Shown in pieces: positions 8,907 through 19,321 of a stretch of DNA of 64,000 nt. The notes below the pieces were generated by a model. That model did no database searches and was not told the origin of the DNA. It saw nothing but the letters and a program-made list of their open reading frames with translations. The DNA comes from Affinundibacterium fentianense (GTDB lineage Bacteria; Pseudomonadota; Gammaproteobacteria; Burkholderiales; Burkholderiaceae_D), in the NCBI RefSeq assembly GCF_018139545.1, contig NZ_JAGSPJ010000001.1, positions 860,664 through 924,663 on the forward strand, given 5' to 3'. Position 1 is the first letter of the stretch. The number at the start of each line of letters is the position of its first letter. The translations under genes and the position numbers were made by a program.

Positions 8907-9320
8907 ATGTTCAAACAAGACTATTCCAAAAAAGACCGCGCAGACGCGAAGATCTATTTGAATGAACTCGGCGTCAGTATGGTTTTGTATATCGTCACAC
9001 TTTTCGTTTCGATCTATTTCGGAAAGAAAACGGAGCCTGGGCTCATTCAAAACCTGATTGTGATGACACCAACTATCCCTGCATTCGGAGCGCTTTGGGC
9101 AATTATTCGCAGCTTCAAACGAATGGATGAGTATATGCGCATATCCCTGCTTGAGGTCATGGCGATTGCTGGCGGTTGTACGGCATTTTTTAATTTTAGT
9201 TACGGCTTCCTCGAAGGGATAGGCTTCCCACGGTTGAGTGGATTCGCCAACTACGGCATATTTATGGGCGTTTGGCTTCTCGTGCAATGCGGAAGAAAAC
9301 TCATGATGGAGCGTGAATGA
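8907..9320 (+). CDS. Four-helix integral membrane protein
   Basis: 137 aa with about four hydrophobic segments (near residues 22-40, 48-66, 80-102 and 112-130) and charged ends. It is followed, with an ATGA overlap, by a 65-residue XRE regulator. Such membrane-protein/mini-XRE pairs are common in bacteria and usually autoregulated, but the membrane partner has no known biochemical role. The ribosome site is weak (AGAAAG). I infer only that the two products act in the same circuit. Confidence 0.7.
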   Translation: MFKQDYSKKDRADAKIYLNELGVSMVLYIVTLFVSIYFGKKTEPGLIQNLIVMTPTIPAFGALWAIIRSFKRMDEYMRISLLEVMAIAGGCTAFFNFSYGFLEGIGFPRLSGFANYGIFMGVWLLVQCGRKLMMERE

Positions 9321-9514
9321 TGCGAAACATCGTCAAAGAACTAAGAACAGAAAAAGAATGGAGTCAGGCAAATTTAGCCGACCATTTGGCTGTTTCGCGT
9401 CAAACAGTGAATGCGATTGAGACAGGTCGATATGATCCTAGTCTACCTCTCGCTTTTACAATCAGTAAGATATTTGGAAAGCCGATCGAGAAGATTTTTT
9501 TCGAAGATGAATAA
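9317..9514 (+). CDS. Small XRE-family transcriptional regulator
   Basis: 65 aa, almost entirely one helix-turn-helix domain: LRTEKEWSQANLADHLAVSRQTVNAIETGRYDPSLPLAFTIS, ending in IFGKPIEKIFFEDE, typical of the short YozG-like XRE group. Start codons overlap the preceding stop (ATGATG), showing translational coupling to the membrane-protein gene. It probably represses its own operon through the palindrome at 8632-8649. Confidence 0.85.
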   Translation: MMRNIVKELRTEKEWSQANLADHLAVSRQTVNAIETGRYDPSLPLAFTISKIFGKPIEKIFFEDE

Positions 9515-9564
9515 ATATTGCTTAACCGCGACATACCAAGACACAGAATCAAACACCCCACAAT

Positions 9565-9594
9565 TCGAACGAAATGAACGGCAATTTCGTTCGA
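9565..9594. terminator. Perfect 11-bp hairpin downstream of the XRE gene
   Basis: TCGAACGAAAT, 8-base loop, ATTTCGTTCGA. No T-run follows, so it is either a factor-assisted terminator or an RNA-stabilising end. The remaining bases 9595-9886 hold no gene; they form the upstream region of the kinase gene, with a weak inverted repeat built on TTAGCC/GGCTAA near 9666-9690. Confidence 0.5.
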
Positions 9595-9886
9595 CAGTCT
9601 AAGTAAAATTCTGCCATCAGAGCTGGTTGCGAATTAAATGGATCGTGAAGCAACATCGCTCATTTTAGCCAATGAAATTAGGCTAAGTGAGCGAATTTGG
9701 TATCTTCATTTTTGATAATCAAAATTCCCTCACACAAGATACATTGCGCTTAAAAAATAGAATGACGCAAAGCATGGCTCATGCCATTCAATCTAAAGCC
9801 ACATTGTGGTTAAAGTGCTGCTGACAATTTCCTTTCAGAACAATTTAGCATAAGCTAAGTCCTCGACGCATTCAACAAGGAATTAG

Positions 9887-11872
9887 TTGTCTATGAATAA
9901 TCGATTGCAACGTTTGGAAGCTGTACAGGACATGGTGTTGGAAATAGGAAAAATTTCATCCAACACCAACGACATCCGTGAATTTTTACAAGCCATTCAT
10001 ATGGCATTAAGTAAAATCATGTATGCAAAAAATTTCTATATCGCGCTCTATGACGCAGACGATGAATCGATTCAATTCGCATATTTTCTGGATGAAGTCG
10101 ATCCACCACCTAACCCGACTCAAAAATTTAAACTTGAGGCACCAGGCTCATCCTTCACGAAATGGGTAATTCAAAATCAAAAACCGCTGGTCGCCGATGC
10201 CATTGAAATGTCCAGAATTACTGAGGATGAAAAGAATACCGTCTCGGGAGCGCCATCAGAGCATTGGATGGGATACCCACTAATCGATCACCAAAAACGA
10301 ACACTTGGTGCAATGGTCATACAGAGTTATGACAAGCAAGCGATGTATAGCAACGAAGATCAAGCTCTCTTCGAGATGATCGCGCATCACGTATCCAATG
10401 CACTAGAAGCCTTCCAGAGCGTCGACCGACTCGAGCGCGCAGTGCAGGAGAGAACTGCCCTACTCGCGCATGAAATAGCAGAACGACGACGTTCAGAAAA
10501 AATTCAAAGTGCATTGTATGCAATCGCAGAATTATCTTTTTCCGGTGAAGAAGGCGACCTGCTTTATCGAAAACTCCATTGGATTGTTGAGAACCTGATT
10601 GTTGCAAAAAATTTTTTAGTTGCGCTGTACCACCCTGAATCAGAAGAGATCAGCATCCAGTACTTCATTGATGAAAAAGATCCAATCCCTAGTCATGAAA
10701 GATTTCCGCTGGGGGTTGGCATGACTTCTTACGTCGTGAGAACGGGACGCGCTCAATTAATCGACAAAGATAGACTAAAACAGTTAATTCAAGACGGAGA
10801 GATAAAGCAAGTATTGGGAGATCAAGATATTGAAAGTTGGCTCGGCGTGCCCATCCTCATCAAAGACAAGATATATGGCGTAATTATCGTCCAAAGTTAT
10901 GACTTACATCATACCTACGGTGCCGGCGATCTTGAATTACTCGCTTTTGTCGCCAACCATATTGCAGTCGCGATTTCCCGAATGAATGCAGACCGCGAAT
11001 TACGTCAAACCAAAGTCAATCTTGAACATCAAAACAATGCTATTAACGATGCGTTACTCGCACTAAAAGAAGCTCAATCTGAACTAGTTCGACAAGAAAA
11101 ACTCGCTTCACTAGGTAGTTTGGTCGCTGGGGTCGCACACGAAATTAACACACCACTCGGAATTTGCGTCACTGCGACTAGCCATCTTGTCGAAGAAGTG
11201 CGATTAACAAGGAAAGATATGGCGGATGGTAAATTTGAAGTCAGCCAACTCGAACCCTTCTTAGATATCGTCGATCAAAGCTTGCGCATACTTAGTACCA
11301 ATACAAAACGTGCCGCATCGCTAGTGCGAAGCTTCAAACAAGTGGCTGTCGATCAAACTTCAAACGATCGCCGTCAATTTCAATTACTGCCTTATTTAAA
11401 TGAAACCCTTGTTTCACTACAACCAAAATTAAAAGGTAGAAATATCACGATTGATATTCTTTGCCCAACAGATCTGGTGCTAGACAGTTATCCCGGAGCC
11501 ATATCGCAAATATTAACGAATTTCATCATGAATTCCCTGCACCATGGATTCGAGAATCGTCCAAACGGACATATCACGATCAAGTTCGAATTGAGTGATG
11601 GTGAACTCATATTTGACTATCTCGATGACGGCAACGGGATGAACCAAGAGTCACTCGGCAAACTATTTGATCCCTTCTATACAACCAAACGCGGACAAGG
11701 TGGCAGTGGTCTAGGCACGCACATTGTTTACAATCTCGTTACCAGCTTACTTGGCGGCACGATCAAAGCGCAATCCTCACTGGGAAATGGCCTCGCCTAT
11801 TCGATTCGTTTCCCCCTGCTTTCGAAACAAGTCAACGCTCCTCAAAAGGCTAATCAGGATACCTTAAGTTGA
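9887..11872 (+). CDS. Sensor histidine kinase with two GAF domains
   Basis: 661 aa, soluble. GAF domains lie at about 15-185 and 205-370, each containing the same pattern (KNFYIALYDADDESIQFAYFLDE, then LGAMVIQSYD); their likeness suggests internal duplication. A short coiled coil leads to the phospho-accepting region GVAHEINTPLG (His near 410) and an ATPase domain with N-box (NFIMNSLHHG), DDGNGM, FDPFYTTKRGQGGSGLGTHI. It resembles cytoplasmic kinases that sense small ligands. The start is TTG at 9887 (AAGG six bases upstream) or ATG at 9893. The gene runs tail-to-tail with, and overlaps by 23 bases, the response regulator on the other strand, its likely partner. Confidence 0.9.
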   Translation: MSMNNRLQRLEAVQDMVLEIGKISSNTNDIREFLQAIHMALSKIMYAKNFYIALYDADDESIQFAYFLDEVDPPPNPTQKFKLEAPGSSFTKWVIQNQKPLVADAIEMSRITEDEKNTVSGAPSEHWMGYPLIDHQKRTLGAMVIQSYDKQAMYSNEDQALFEMIAHHVSNALEAFQSVDRLERAVQERTALLAHEIAERRRSEKIQSALYAIAELSFSGEEGDLLYRKLHWIVENLIVAKNFLVALYHPESEEISIQYFIDEKDPIPSHERFPLGVGMTSYVVRTGRAQLIDKDRLKQLIQDGEIKQVLGDQDIESWLGVPILIKDKIYGVIIVQSYDLHHTYGAGDLELLAFVANHIAVAISRMNADRELRQTKVNLEHQNNAINDALLALKEAQSELVRQEKLASLGSLVAGVAHEINTPLGICVTATSHLVEEVRLTRKDMADGKFEVSQLEPFLDIVDQSLRILSTNTKRAASLVRSFKQVAVDQTSNDRRQFQLLPYLNETLVSLQPKLKGRNITIDILCPTDLVLDSYPGAISQILTNFIMNSLHHGFENRPNGHITIKFELSDGELIFDYLDDGNGMNQESLGKLFDPFYTTKRGQGGSGLGTHIVYNLVTSLLGGTIKAQSSLGNGLAYSIRFPLLSKQVNAPQKANQDTLS

Positions 11873-13361
11873 TTTCAACAGCCTTGTCGACATGCTGAAT
11901 CATCAATTCGACGAATTCAGGATCGAGATGGCTGCCGCTGACATTTTTCAGATGTGCAATCACTTGCTCAACGGGCCAAGCGGATTTATACACACGCGCA
12001 TGCATAAGCGCATCAAATACGTCAGCTACGGCGACAATACGTGCGTAGACATGTATGTTCTTTCCAACGAGTCCTTGCGGATAGCCAGATCCGTCAAATT
12101 TTTCATGATGTTGGTGAGCAATAATGGAGGCCGCGCGCAATATAGGGCGTTGCGACCCATCTAAGATAGACATACCCACTTCTGGATGCATCTTCATGAT
12201 ATCCCACTCACCTTGGTCTAATTTTCCAGGCTTCAGCAACACTGCATCAGGGGTCGCAATTTTTCCGATATCATGCATCGGCGCAGCTTGTTTTAAGATT
12301 GCCGCCTCTTCTGGATCCATACCTGACGCAATTGCGATGAGATGACAGACTTCTGCCATCCTCCGTACATGATTGCCCGCTTCCGGCGAACGTGATTCAA
12401 CGACATCACCTAGACGCATAATCAGTTCACCTTGGGTGTCACTGATCTCCTGATTTAGCAAGATATTGTCGAACGCAATTGCGACACCCGATGAAAATAC
12501 TTCCAATAATTTTGCATCAATTTCACTCACGCTCTCCACACCCTTCAATACCAACAACGATGCTTTGCCACTCTCGTTGGGGAAATAGCCAACATAGGTG
12601 TCGCCAAAAAGATGGGATATGCGATTCACCGCAACTTGATTTAGATGCTCTAAAAGTTCTGGGCTGAATAGTTGTTCATTCTCTTCAAAATCGCCAATCT
12701 TTGCTAACACTTCGTAACTATTTTCGCCAGATACGCCACTTGCACCACGTAGCCGTAGCAGCATGCTCTTTTCAAGTCGCAATAAGGCCACAACTTGTTG
12801 TAGCAAACCATTCGCAAAATCATGCATGTTCCTTTGCTGATGTATATGCGCAGAAGCCTCAATCACCCGCTCTAAGCCTTCTCGATAAGTTACTTGAAAG
12901 CGACGGGCTTCTTCAACAGTATAAATGTCGCGATAAGCACGCAGTGCTGCAAACGTCGTGGTGAATAATTTCGTTCTATCTAATTCTGTTTTTTCTTTAT
13001 AGTCATTGATATCATAATCAACAATTACACTTTCTTCGGGTGCTTGACCAGGCTGACCTGTTCTTAGCACGATGCGCGTAAACTGATTTTTCAAATCCTG
13101 TCGCATCCATCGTGCAACTTCCAAGCCACTGTTTTCGGCTTCCATCACAACGTCCAAAAAAACGAGCGCGATATCGGGTTCGCGGCTCAAAATCTCCTTC
13201 GCCTCCGGACCACTGTAGGCATCAAGAAATTGCAAACGACGGCCATCCAGCTCAAAACGATGGAGCGTCAATTTGGTGACATCATGGATATCTGGCTCAT
13301 CATCCACCAACAAGATTTTCCATGGGTTGGACTTGGAGGATACCAGCGGAATATTCGACAT
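11850..13361 (-). CDS. Response regulator: REC-DUF3369-HD-GYP
   Basis: 503 aa from the ATG at 13361, which has a GGGAAG ribosome site; the TTG at 13397 has none. Receiver domain (about 15-145) with LVDDEPDIHD, phospho-Asp in VFLDVVM and the late KEKTE lysine. The middle (about 150-320) fits DUF3369, a GAF-like module common in this architecture. The C-terminal HD-GYP (about 325-495) has HDIGKIATPDAVLLKPGKL and HHEKFDGSGYPQG, so it should degrade cyclic di-GMP. The 3' end overlaps the kinase gene on the opposite strand, an unusual convergent arrangement for a probable two-component pair. Confidence 0.9.
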   Translation of the reverse strand: MSNIPLVSSKSNPWKILLVDDEPDIHDVTKLTLHRFELDGRRLQFLDAYSGPEAKEILSREPDIALVFLDVVMEAENSGLEVARWMRQDLKNQFTRIVLRTGQPGQAPEESVIVDYDINDYKEKTELDRTKLFTTTFAALRAYRDIYTVEEARRFQVTYREGLERVIEASAHIHQQRNMHDFANGLLQQVVALLRLEKSMLLRLRGASGVSGENSYEVLAKIGDFEENEQLFSPELLEHLNQVAVNRISHLFGDTYVGYFPNESGKASLLVLKGVESVSEIDAKLLEVFSSGVAIAFDNILLNQEISDTQGELIMRLGDVVESRSPEAGNHVRRMAEVCHLIAIASGMDPEEAAILKQAAPMHDIGKIATPDAVLLKPGKLDQGEWDIMKMHPEVGMSILDGSQRPILRAASIIAHQHHEKFDGSGYPQGLVGKNIHVYARIVAVADVFDALMHARVYKSAWPVEQVIAHLKNVSGSHLDPEFVELMIQHVDKAVEINLRYPD

Positions 13362-13670
13362 AGACGGCACTTCCCTTTTTATCAAATGAAGCGACAAAAT
13401 GACTGAAAACGGCGTTTCAAAAACTTGGGATTGATTCGACCATCATTCACTCCTTTATATTACACCGAAGCAATTACTAAGCGTCAAAATTATTGTTTCT
13501 CGTACTGACTAAAGCGAAATCGAATGAATAAAAAAGCAATCGTTCTAATCGATCCAGATCACCATCGTGCGACAACCGCAGCAACGAAGTTAAAAATTAG
13601 AGCCACCAAATCAACACAGAGATTTCACATCATGGTATAAAGAGATTTATTGCAATGCACCATTCACATT

Positions 13671-14456
13671 ATGAAAAACGATCTCCCGATTTCTGCCGAA
13701 AAAACGTCGATTCAGGTCATCGAACGTATGGTTTCTTTGTTAGATGCGCTCTCTCGCTATCATGATCCTGTCAGTCTAAAAGAGCTCGCCAGTGTTACAG
13801 GCCTTCACCCGTCAACAGCCCACCGTATTTTGAACGATCTCTGCATTACGAGATTTGTCGACCGCGCGGATACGGGGACTTATCGATTGGGAATGCGCCT
13901 ATTAGAACTCGGCAATATCGTCAAGAGTCGACTTGATGTGCGCGAAGCAGCACTCGAGTTTATGCGTAATCTGCACCGCATCACCAACCAAACAATTAAC
14001 CTATCCGTGCGCCAAGGAGATGAAATCGTCTATATCGATAGAGCATTTTCTGAACGTTCTGGAATGCAGGTTGTTCGCGCAATTGGCGGACGAGCGCCCT
14101 TGCACTTAACCTCAACTGGCAAATTATTTTTGTCGATAGACGAGCCCAAAGCGCTGCGTGCTTACATTACACGGACGGGTTTAGCTGGCCACAATAAGAA
14201 TTCAATCACCGACGTAACGAAGTTTGAACGTGAGCTAGCATCAGTGCGTATGAACGGCTACGCTCGCGACAACGAGGAATTAGAACTGGGTGTGCGTTGC
14301 ATGGCTGCTGGAATTCATGATGACACTGGAAAAATGATCGCTGGACTATCAATTTCAGCACCAGCGGATCGCCTACAAGAGGCTTGGCTTGGCGATTTAA
14401 TTAGCACCGCCGAACAGATCTCAGCGGCGCTCGGTTATGTCGCAAAATCAAAATAA
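13671..14456 (+). CDS. IclR-family transcriptional regulator
   Basis: 262 aa from the ATG; a TTG at 13650 with an AAAGAG site would add seven residues and is also possible. N-terminal winged helix-turn-helix (PVSLKELASVTGLHPSTAHRILNDL, about 30-70) and a C-terminal effector domain with the family pattern GRAPLHLTSTGKLFL and NEELELGVRCMAAGIHD. IclR proteins control catabolic or stress genes in response to small metabolites. No divergent target operon is adjacent, as lepB is convergent, so its regulon cannot be read from context. Confidence 0.9.
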   Translation: MKNDLPISAEKTSIQVIERMVSLLDALSRYHDPVSLKELASVTGLHPSTAHRILNDLCITRFVDRADTGTYRLGMRLLELGNIVKSRLDVREAALEFMRNLHRITNQTINLSVRQGDEIVYIDRAFSERSGMQVVRAIGGRAPLHLTSTGKLFLSIDEPKALRAYITRTGLAGHNKNSITDVTKFERELASVRMNGYARDNEELELGVRCMAAGIHDDTGKMIAGLSISAPADRLQEAWLGDLISTAEQISAALGYVAKSK

Positions 14457-14484
14457 TGATCTGACTAAGTGATTTCCTTCTACA

Positions 14485-15177
14485 TCAAGGATTCAATTTT
14501 GCGCCGATTCTGTCAATTCTCGGCATGTAGTAATTGTCGTAATCCAATGAAAACATCAAGCGGCTAACGCGACCTGTGATCAACTCTCGCTTCACGAAGC
14601 CATAAAAACGTGAATCATTGCTGTTATCTCGGTTATCACCCAACATCATATAATGTCCGAGTGGCACCGTAACAGGATCGAAAGAACGCAATGCTGAACG
14701 TTCTGGCATCACGATAATATTGTGTTGAAAACTTCCAAACGACTCGGTAAACATCAATTGCTGATTCGGGTATTCACGTTTTGGCGTGAGAAAATTTGGA
14801 TCGGGTTCTTGTATTTGCGCATAGTCGGCTGGCTGACCATTAATGATCAATTTTTGATCTCGCATTTCGACCACATCGCCAGGCAAACCAATAACGCGTT
14901 TAATCAAACGTACGCCGTCCGCTGGTGAACTAAATGTCACAATATCGCCCCGTTGTGGCTCCCCAACATGCTTCAAAATGACATCGGTAAATGGCACTTT
15001 GATATCGTATGCAATCCGGTTCGCAATCACGCGATCGCCCTCCAATAAATGTGGATACATCGAACTGGAAGGGACGACATACCAATCAGCAAGCGCGCTA
15101 CGCATCAATATCATGCCAGCAACAAATAACAAGAAAGTCTTATTATCAGCAATTAATTTACGGGGATTTAAGTCCAT
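14485..15177 (-). CDS. lepB: Signal peptidase I
   Basis: 230 aa with one N-terminal membrane segment (TFLLFVAGMILMRSALADW) and a periplasmic catalytic domain. Box B has the nucleophile serine in VPSSSMYPHLLEGDRV; box D has the general-base lysine in VRLIKRVIGLPGD; box E is GDNRDNSNDSR(F)YG. It removes signal peptides from exported proteins. It is shorter than the two-helix LepB usually found with lepA and rnc, and lies away from those genes, so it may be a second, specialised paralogue. Confidence 0.88.
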   Translation of the reverse strand: MDLNPRKLIADNKTFLLFVAGMILMRSALADWYVVPSSSMYPHLLEGDRVIANRIAYDIKVPFTDVILKHVGEPQRGDIVTFSSPADGVRLIKRVIGLPGDVVEMRDQKLIINGQPADYAQIQEPDPNFLTPKREYPNQQLMFTESFGSFQHNIIVMPERSALRSFDPVTVPLGHYMMLGDNRDNSNDSRFYGFVKRELITGRVSRLMFSLDYDNYYMPRIDRIGAKLNP

Positions 15178-15216
15178 CTCGGATTCCTATTGTTCAAACA
15201 AGAACGTTTGACATAC

Positions 15217-15239
15217 AAAAGCCCCGAAAGTTCGGGGCT
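15217..15239 (-). terminator. Rho-independent terminator for gap
   Basis: Stem AGCCCCGAA / TTCGGGGCT with a 2-base AG loop; on the minus strand it is followed by TTTT. It lies 43 bases beyond the gap stop codon. Confidence 0.9.
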
Positions 15240-15281
15240 CCTATTTACATCGATACTGCGGCCAAACTAAAAGAATACAAA

Positions 15282-16295
15282 TTACTTCGCACTCATCAAT
15301 GCAACAGTGGTATCCAACATACGGTTGGAGAAGCCCCACTCATTGTCGTACCAGCTAGATACTTTGACCAAACGACCATTTACTTTGGTCAATGTTTCGT
15401 CATATGTAGAAGATGCTGGGTTGTGGTTGAAGTCAACAGAAACCAATGGTGCTTTGTTGTAATCCAAAATACCTTTCAAGGCGCCTTCGGATGCTTCTTT
15501 CAGTACTTTATTGATTTCTTCAACAGTAGTGTCGCGCTTAGCGATGAACGTCAAATCAACTACGGACACGTTGATCGTTGGTACACGCATTGCGTAGCCG
15601 TCCAATTTACCGTTCAACTCTGGCAATACCAAACCTACCGCTGCAGCCGCACCAGTTTTGGTTGGGATCATGCTCATGGTTGCAGAGCGCGCACGACGCA
15701 AATCTTCATGCATCACGTCTGTCAACACTTGGTCATTGGTGTAAGCGTGGATCGTTGTCATCAAACCGCTTTCGATACCGATCGCGTCGTTCAATGGTTT
15801 CGCTAATGGTGCTAAGCAGTTAGTGGTGCAAGATGCGTTAGAAATAACGGTATCAGTTGCTTTCAATACGCCGTGGTTCACGCCATAAACTACGGTTGCG
15901 TCCACATCTTTGCCGCCTGGTGCGGAGATGATGACTTTCTTTGCGCCGCCAGCCAAATGCGCAGATGCTTTTTCTTTGGTAGTGAAGAAGCCTGTGCATT
16001 CCAACACGACGTCTACATTCAATTCACCCCAAGGGATATTCGCTGGATTACGTTCTGCGAATACTTTGATCTTGTCGCCATTAACGATCATCGTGTCGCC
16101 TTCAACACTCACCGTGCCAGGGAACTTACCGTGTGCTGTATCGTAACGTGTCAAATGCGCGTTCGATTCTGCGTTACCCAAATCGTTAATCGCAACGATT
16201 TGAATTTCATTTTTAAACTTACCACCTTCGTAATGTGCACGTAGGATGTTACGACCGATACGGCCATAGCCGTTAATTGCGACGCGAATCGTCAT
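15282..16295 (-). CDS. gap: Glyceraldehyde-3-phosphate dehydrogenase, type I
   Basis: 337 aa. NAD-binding [14 protein letters not shown] at the N-terminus, catalytic [13 protein letters not shown] (Cys near 156) and C-terminal [13 protein letters not shown]. It converts glyceraldehyde 3-phosphate, NAD and phosphate to 1,3-bisphosphoglycerate in glycolysis and gluconeogenesis. A GGAG ribosome site is 8 bases before the ATG. It lies downstream of tkt and a GNAT gene on the same strand; tkt-gap clustering is typical of betaproteobacteria. Confidence 0.97.
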   Translation of the reverse strand: MTIRVAINGYGRIGRNILRAHYEGGKFKNEIQIVAINDLGNAESNAHLTRYDTAHGKFPGTVSVEGDTMIVNGDKIKVFAERNPANIPWGELNVDVVLECTGFFTTKEKASAHLAGGAKKVIISAPGGKDVDATVVYGVNHGVLKATDTVISNASCTTNCLAPLAKPLNDAIGIESGLMTTIHAYTNDQVLTDVMHEDLRRARSATMSMIPTKTGAAAAVGLVLPELNGKLDGYAMRVPTINVSVVDLTFIAKRDTTVEEINKVLKEASEGALKGILDYNKAPLVSVDFNHNPASSTYDETLTKVNGRLVKVSSWYDNEWGFSNRMLDTTVALMSAK

Positions 16296-16363
16296 GGTTC
16301 AATCTCCAAAAAGACAAACAGCAACAAAAAATAAAACACAAAAAAACTTAAAATCCTTTGAAC

Positions 16364-16502
16364 GAGGTTTATAGAAACCTCTTAGTCGGGATGCAGCGCT
16401 AGGCCGAGTCTCCAACCCTCCTGAGCAATAAATCGATATTGCGAGGAACGTGGTTACAGCGCCTACGACGCGATGCGCCCGAATATGAGGTTTATAAAAA
16501 CC
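16364..16502. repeat. Two copies of GAGGTTTATARAAACC in the gap leader
   Basis: Copies at 16364-16379 and 16487-16502 are identical in 15 of 16 positions and each can fold on itself (GGTTT/AAACC). On the minus strand they bracket about 107 bases between the GNAT stop and the gap start. The gap-proximal copy may terminate GNAT transcription (T-rich sequence follows); a structured leader for gap is also possible. Not matched to any known RNA family by eye. Confidence 0.35.
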
Positions 16503-16503
16503 G

Positions 16504-17088
16504 CTATTGCATAGCACGCGGAAACGGCAGCGCATCCGCCGATGCCATCATCACGCTCAAATCATTCCAACCGTAACCTACTTCGGTCAGATCCAATCCA
16601 TCCCAACTAAAATCTTGCTCGATGAGGATCTCTCCACCGAGCTCTTCGTAAAAATTGCGTGCTTGTGCATTGCCGTCAATCACCCAAATCACGCAACTGG
16701 TGCAGCCCATCGCTTGTAGAGAACGGGCTGCCTTGTGCAACATACGTTTACCGATCCCACAACGTTGCCATTGCGGACGAATATAAATCGCATTGATTTC
16801 ACCATCTTTGCCCAGCTTAGGCTCGGGCAACTTCATTGCCGAGACAAACCCAACAATTTCATCTTCACTGACGGCAACATACACGCACAGGCTGTCTTCT
16901 TTTGCTGGCAATGCCTGCAAAATTGTACGCCAGTGCAGTACATTTTCGTTCATGTCCATCTCATCGAGATAGCTATCAGGAATCATGCCACGATAAGTCG
17001 TGCGCCAACCCTCGATACGGATCGCGGCAATCGCTTCCGCATCTGCGACTGTGGCACGACGTAATTGGATTTCCTTGATTTTATTCAT
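16504..17088 (-). CDS. GNAT family N-acetyltransferase
   Basis: 194 aa. Acetyl-CoA-binding motif A reads INAIYIRPQWQRCGIGKRMLHKAA, with the family's Q/RxxGxG/A core, and motif B lies near NAQARNFYEELGGEIL. These enzymes acetylate small amines or proteins; the acceptor cannot be deduced. It lies between tkt and gap on the same strand and has no strong ribosome site. Confidence 0.85.
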   Translation of the reverse strand: MNKIKEIQLRRATVADAEAIAAIRIEGWRTTYRGMIPDSYLDEMDMNENVLHWRTILQALPAKEDSLCVYVAVSEDEIVGFVSAMKLPEPKLGKDGEINAIYIRPQWQRCGIGKRMLHKAARSLQAMGCTSCVIWVIDGNAQARNFYEELGGEILIEQDFSWDGLDLTEVGYGWNDLSVMMASADALPFPRAMQ

Positions 17089-17129
17089 ATGGATTTAGGC
17101 TTACTTGCGCAGCGTCAAATTAAGCAAAT

Positions 17130-19133
17130 TTAAGCCAAAACAGCTTTAACTTTAGCCACCACGTTTTCTACCGTGAAGCCAAAGTGTTTAAACAGGACAG
17201 GAGCAGGCGCAGATTCACCGAAAGTATCAATACCCACTACCGCACCTTCTAAGCCAACATACTTATGCCAGAAAGCAGTCACGCCTGCTTCGATCGCCAC
17301 ACGTGGCAAGCCTTTACCCAACACACTCAATTGATAAGCTTTATCTTGACGATCAAACACGTCAGTCGAAGGCATAGACACCACACGCGCTGGAATACCT
17401 TGTGCAGCTAATTCAGCAGCTGACTTCACCGCGAGTTCAATTTCAGAGCCTGTTGCGATCAACACGACTTTCGCATCTGCTGCGTCCTGCAAGATATAGC
17501 CGCCGCGAGCGATATCAGCAACTTGCTGCGCGCTACGTTCTTGGAAAGGCAAATTTTGACGGGAGAAAATCAAAGTCGATGGACCATCTGTACGCTTGAT
17601 CGCTTCTGCCCAAGCGACTGTGGATTCTGTTGTATCGCATGGACGCCAGTTATCCAAATTTGGAATCAAACGCATACTGGAAATATGCTCAACCGATTGA
17701 TGCGTAGGACCATCTTCACCGAGACCGATAGAGTCATGCGTGAAGACAAACAAACTACGAATCTTCATCAAAGCCGCCATACGAATGGCATTACGACTGT
17801 AATCAGAGAAGGTCAAGAAAGTGGCGCCGAACGGCAAGTAACCACCATGCAAAGCGATACCATTCATGATGGCGCTCATACCAAATTCGCGCACGCCGTA
17901 GTTGATGTGATTGCCTGCTTGGTTAGCGCGCACCGCGACACATTCTTTCCAGTTAGTTAAATTGGAACCAGTCAAATCAGCAGAGCCGCCCAAGAATTCT
18001 GGCAAGCTTGGGGCGAATGCTTGAATCGCGTTTTGGCTGGCTTTACGTGTTGCAATGGTTTCTTTTTTCTCTACCACAGTGGAAATCACTGCTTTGACTA
18101 CTTCATCGAAATTCGCTGGCAAGCCATTGTTCATACGACGTTTCAATTCAGCAGCTTTGGCTGGATGCGCTGCGCTATAGGCAGCAAATGCGGCATTCCA
18201 TTCTGCTTCTGCTTTTGCACCATCGGCTTTCGCGTCCCATGCGCTATACACATAGTCTGGCACTTCGAATGGTGGATAGTTCCAATCAATGTTTGCTCGT
18301 ACAGCAGCGACTTCTTTATCACCGAGTGCAGCACCGTGTACGTTGTGTGTGCCTTCCATATTTGGAGAACCTTTACCGATCACGGTACGGCAACAGATCA
18401 AAGTTGGCTTATCCGATGCTTTGGCTGCGATGATTGCTTGATTGACAGCAGCGACGTTATGACCATCCACACCGCGAATCACATTCCAACCATAAGATTC
18501 AAAACGCGCTGGTGTATCGTCGGTGAACCAGCCTTCAACATGACCGTCGATAGAAATACCGTTATCGTCCCAGAATGCGGTTAATTTGTTCAGCTTCCAT
18601 GTGCCTGCTAGGGAACAAGCTTCATGCGAAATACCTTCCATCAAACAGCCGTCGCCCATGAACACATACGTACGATGGTCAACAATATTCGCACCATCCA
18701 CATTGAACTCTGCAGCGAGTAATTTCTCTGCTAATGCCATACCAACCGCATTGGTGATGCCTTGACCAAGTGGACCTGTGGTTGTTTCCACGCCTGGTGT
18801 GATGTGCACTTCTGGATGACCAGCCGTTTTGGAATGCAATTGGCGGAAATTGCTGATTTCAGACATCGGCAAATCGTAACCAGTCAGATGCAGTAAAGAA
18901 TAATGCAACATCGAGCCATGGCCGTTAGACAAAACGAAACGATCGCGATTCACCCATGATGGATTGGTCGGATTGTGACGATAGTGCCCCGCCCACAATG
19001 CCACTGCAATTTCCGCCATGCCCATAGGCGCACCTGGATGACCAGAATTGGCTTTTTGAACAGCGTCCATAGACAATGCGCGAATGGCATTGGCCATCTT
19101 AGAGGTATTTTCAGGCTGGAATGTGGATGTCAT
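17130..19133 (-). CDS. tkt: Transketolase
   Basis: 667 aa, usual family length. N-terminal [17 protein letters not shown], thiamine-diphosphate motif [22 protein letters not shown] (GDG...N-type), central [20 protein letters not shown] and C-terminal domain ending [22 protein letters not shown]. It shifts two-carbon units between ketose and aldose phosphates in the pentose phosphate and Calvin pathways. First gene of a same-strand run with GNAT and gap. No good Shine-Dalgarno site precedes the ATG. Confidence 0.97.
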   Translation of the reverse strand: MTSTFQPENTSKMANAIRALSMDAVQKANSGHPGAPMGMAEIAVALWAGHYRHNPTNPSWVNRDRFVLSNGHGSMLHYSLLHLTGYDLPMSEISNFRQLHSKTAGHPEVHITPGVETTTGPLGQGITNAVGMALAEKLLAAEFNVDGANIVDHRTYVFMGDGCLMEGISHEACSLAGTWKLNKLTAFWDDNGISIDGHVEGWFTDDTPARFESYGWNVIRGVDGHNVAAVNQAIIAAKASDKPTLICCRTVIGKGSPNMEGTHNVHGAALGDKEVAAVRANIDWNYPPFEVPDYVYSAWDAKADGAKAEAEWNAAFAAYSAAHPAKAAELKRRMNNGLPANFDEVVKAVISTVVEKKETIATRKASQNAIQAFAPSLPEFLGGSADLTGSNLTNWKECVAVRANQAGNHINYGVREFGMSAIMNGIALHGGYLPFGATFLTFSDYSRNAIRMAALMKIRSLFVFTHDSIGLGEDGPTHQSVEHISSMRLIPNLDNWRPCDTTESTVAWAEAIKRTDGPSTLIFSRQNLPFQERSAQQVADIARGGYILQDAADAKVVLIATGSEIELAVKSAAELAAQGIPARVVSMPSTDVFDRQDKAYQLSVLGKGLPRVAIEAGVTAFWHKYVGLEGAVVGIDTFGESAPAPVLFKHFGFTVENVVAKVKAVLA

Positions 19134-19321
19134 AGCGGCAGAGGAGAAAAGTTTATAAAAATCGTGCGGGGGACAACGATGTCATTTTGAGGCTATGACT
19201 AGGCTTTAGTCACAAAACATTGCCCAAAATCATCGTTTTATTCATCAAAAGTCCGTTATTTTACCAGAGCAGCGCGCCTCAGAATACAATTGCGACTTTC
19301 ACATCATTTTTAGACGAATTT

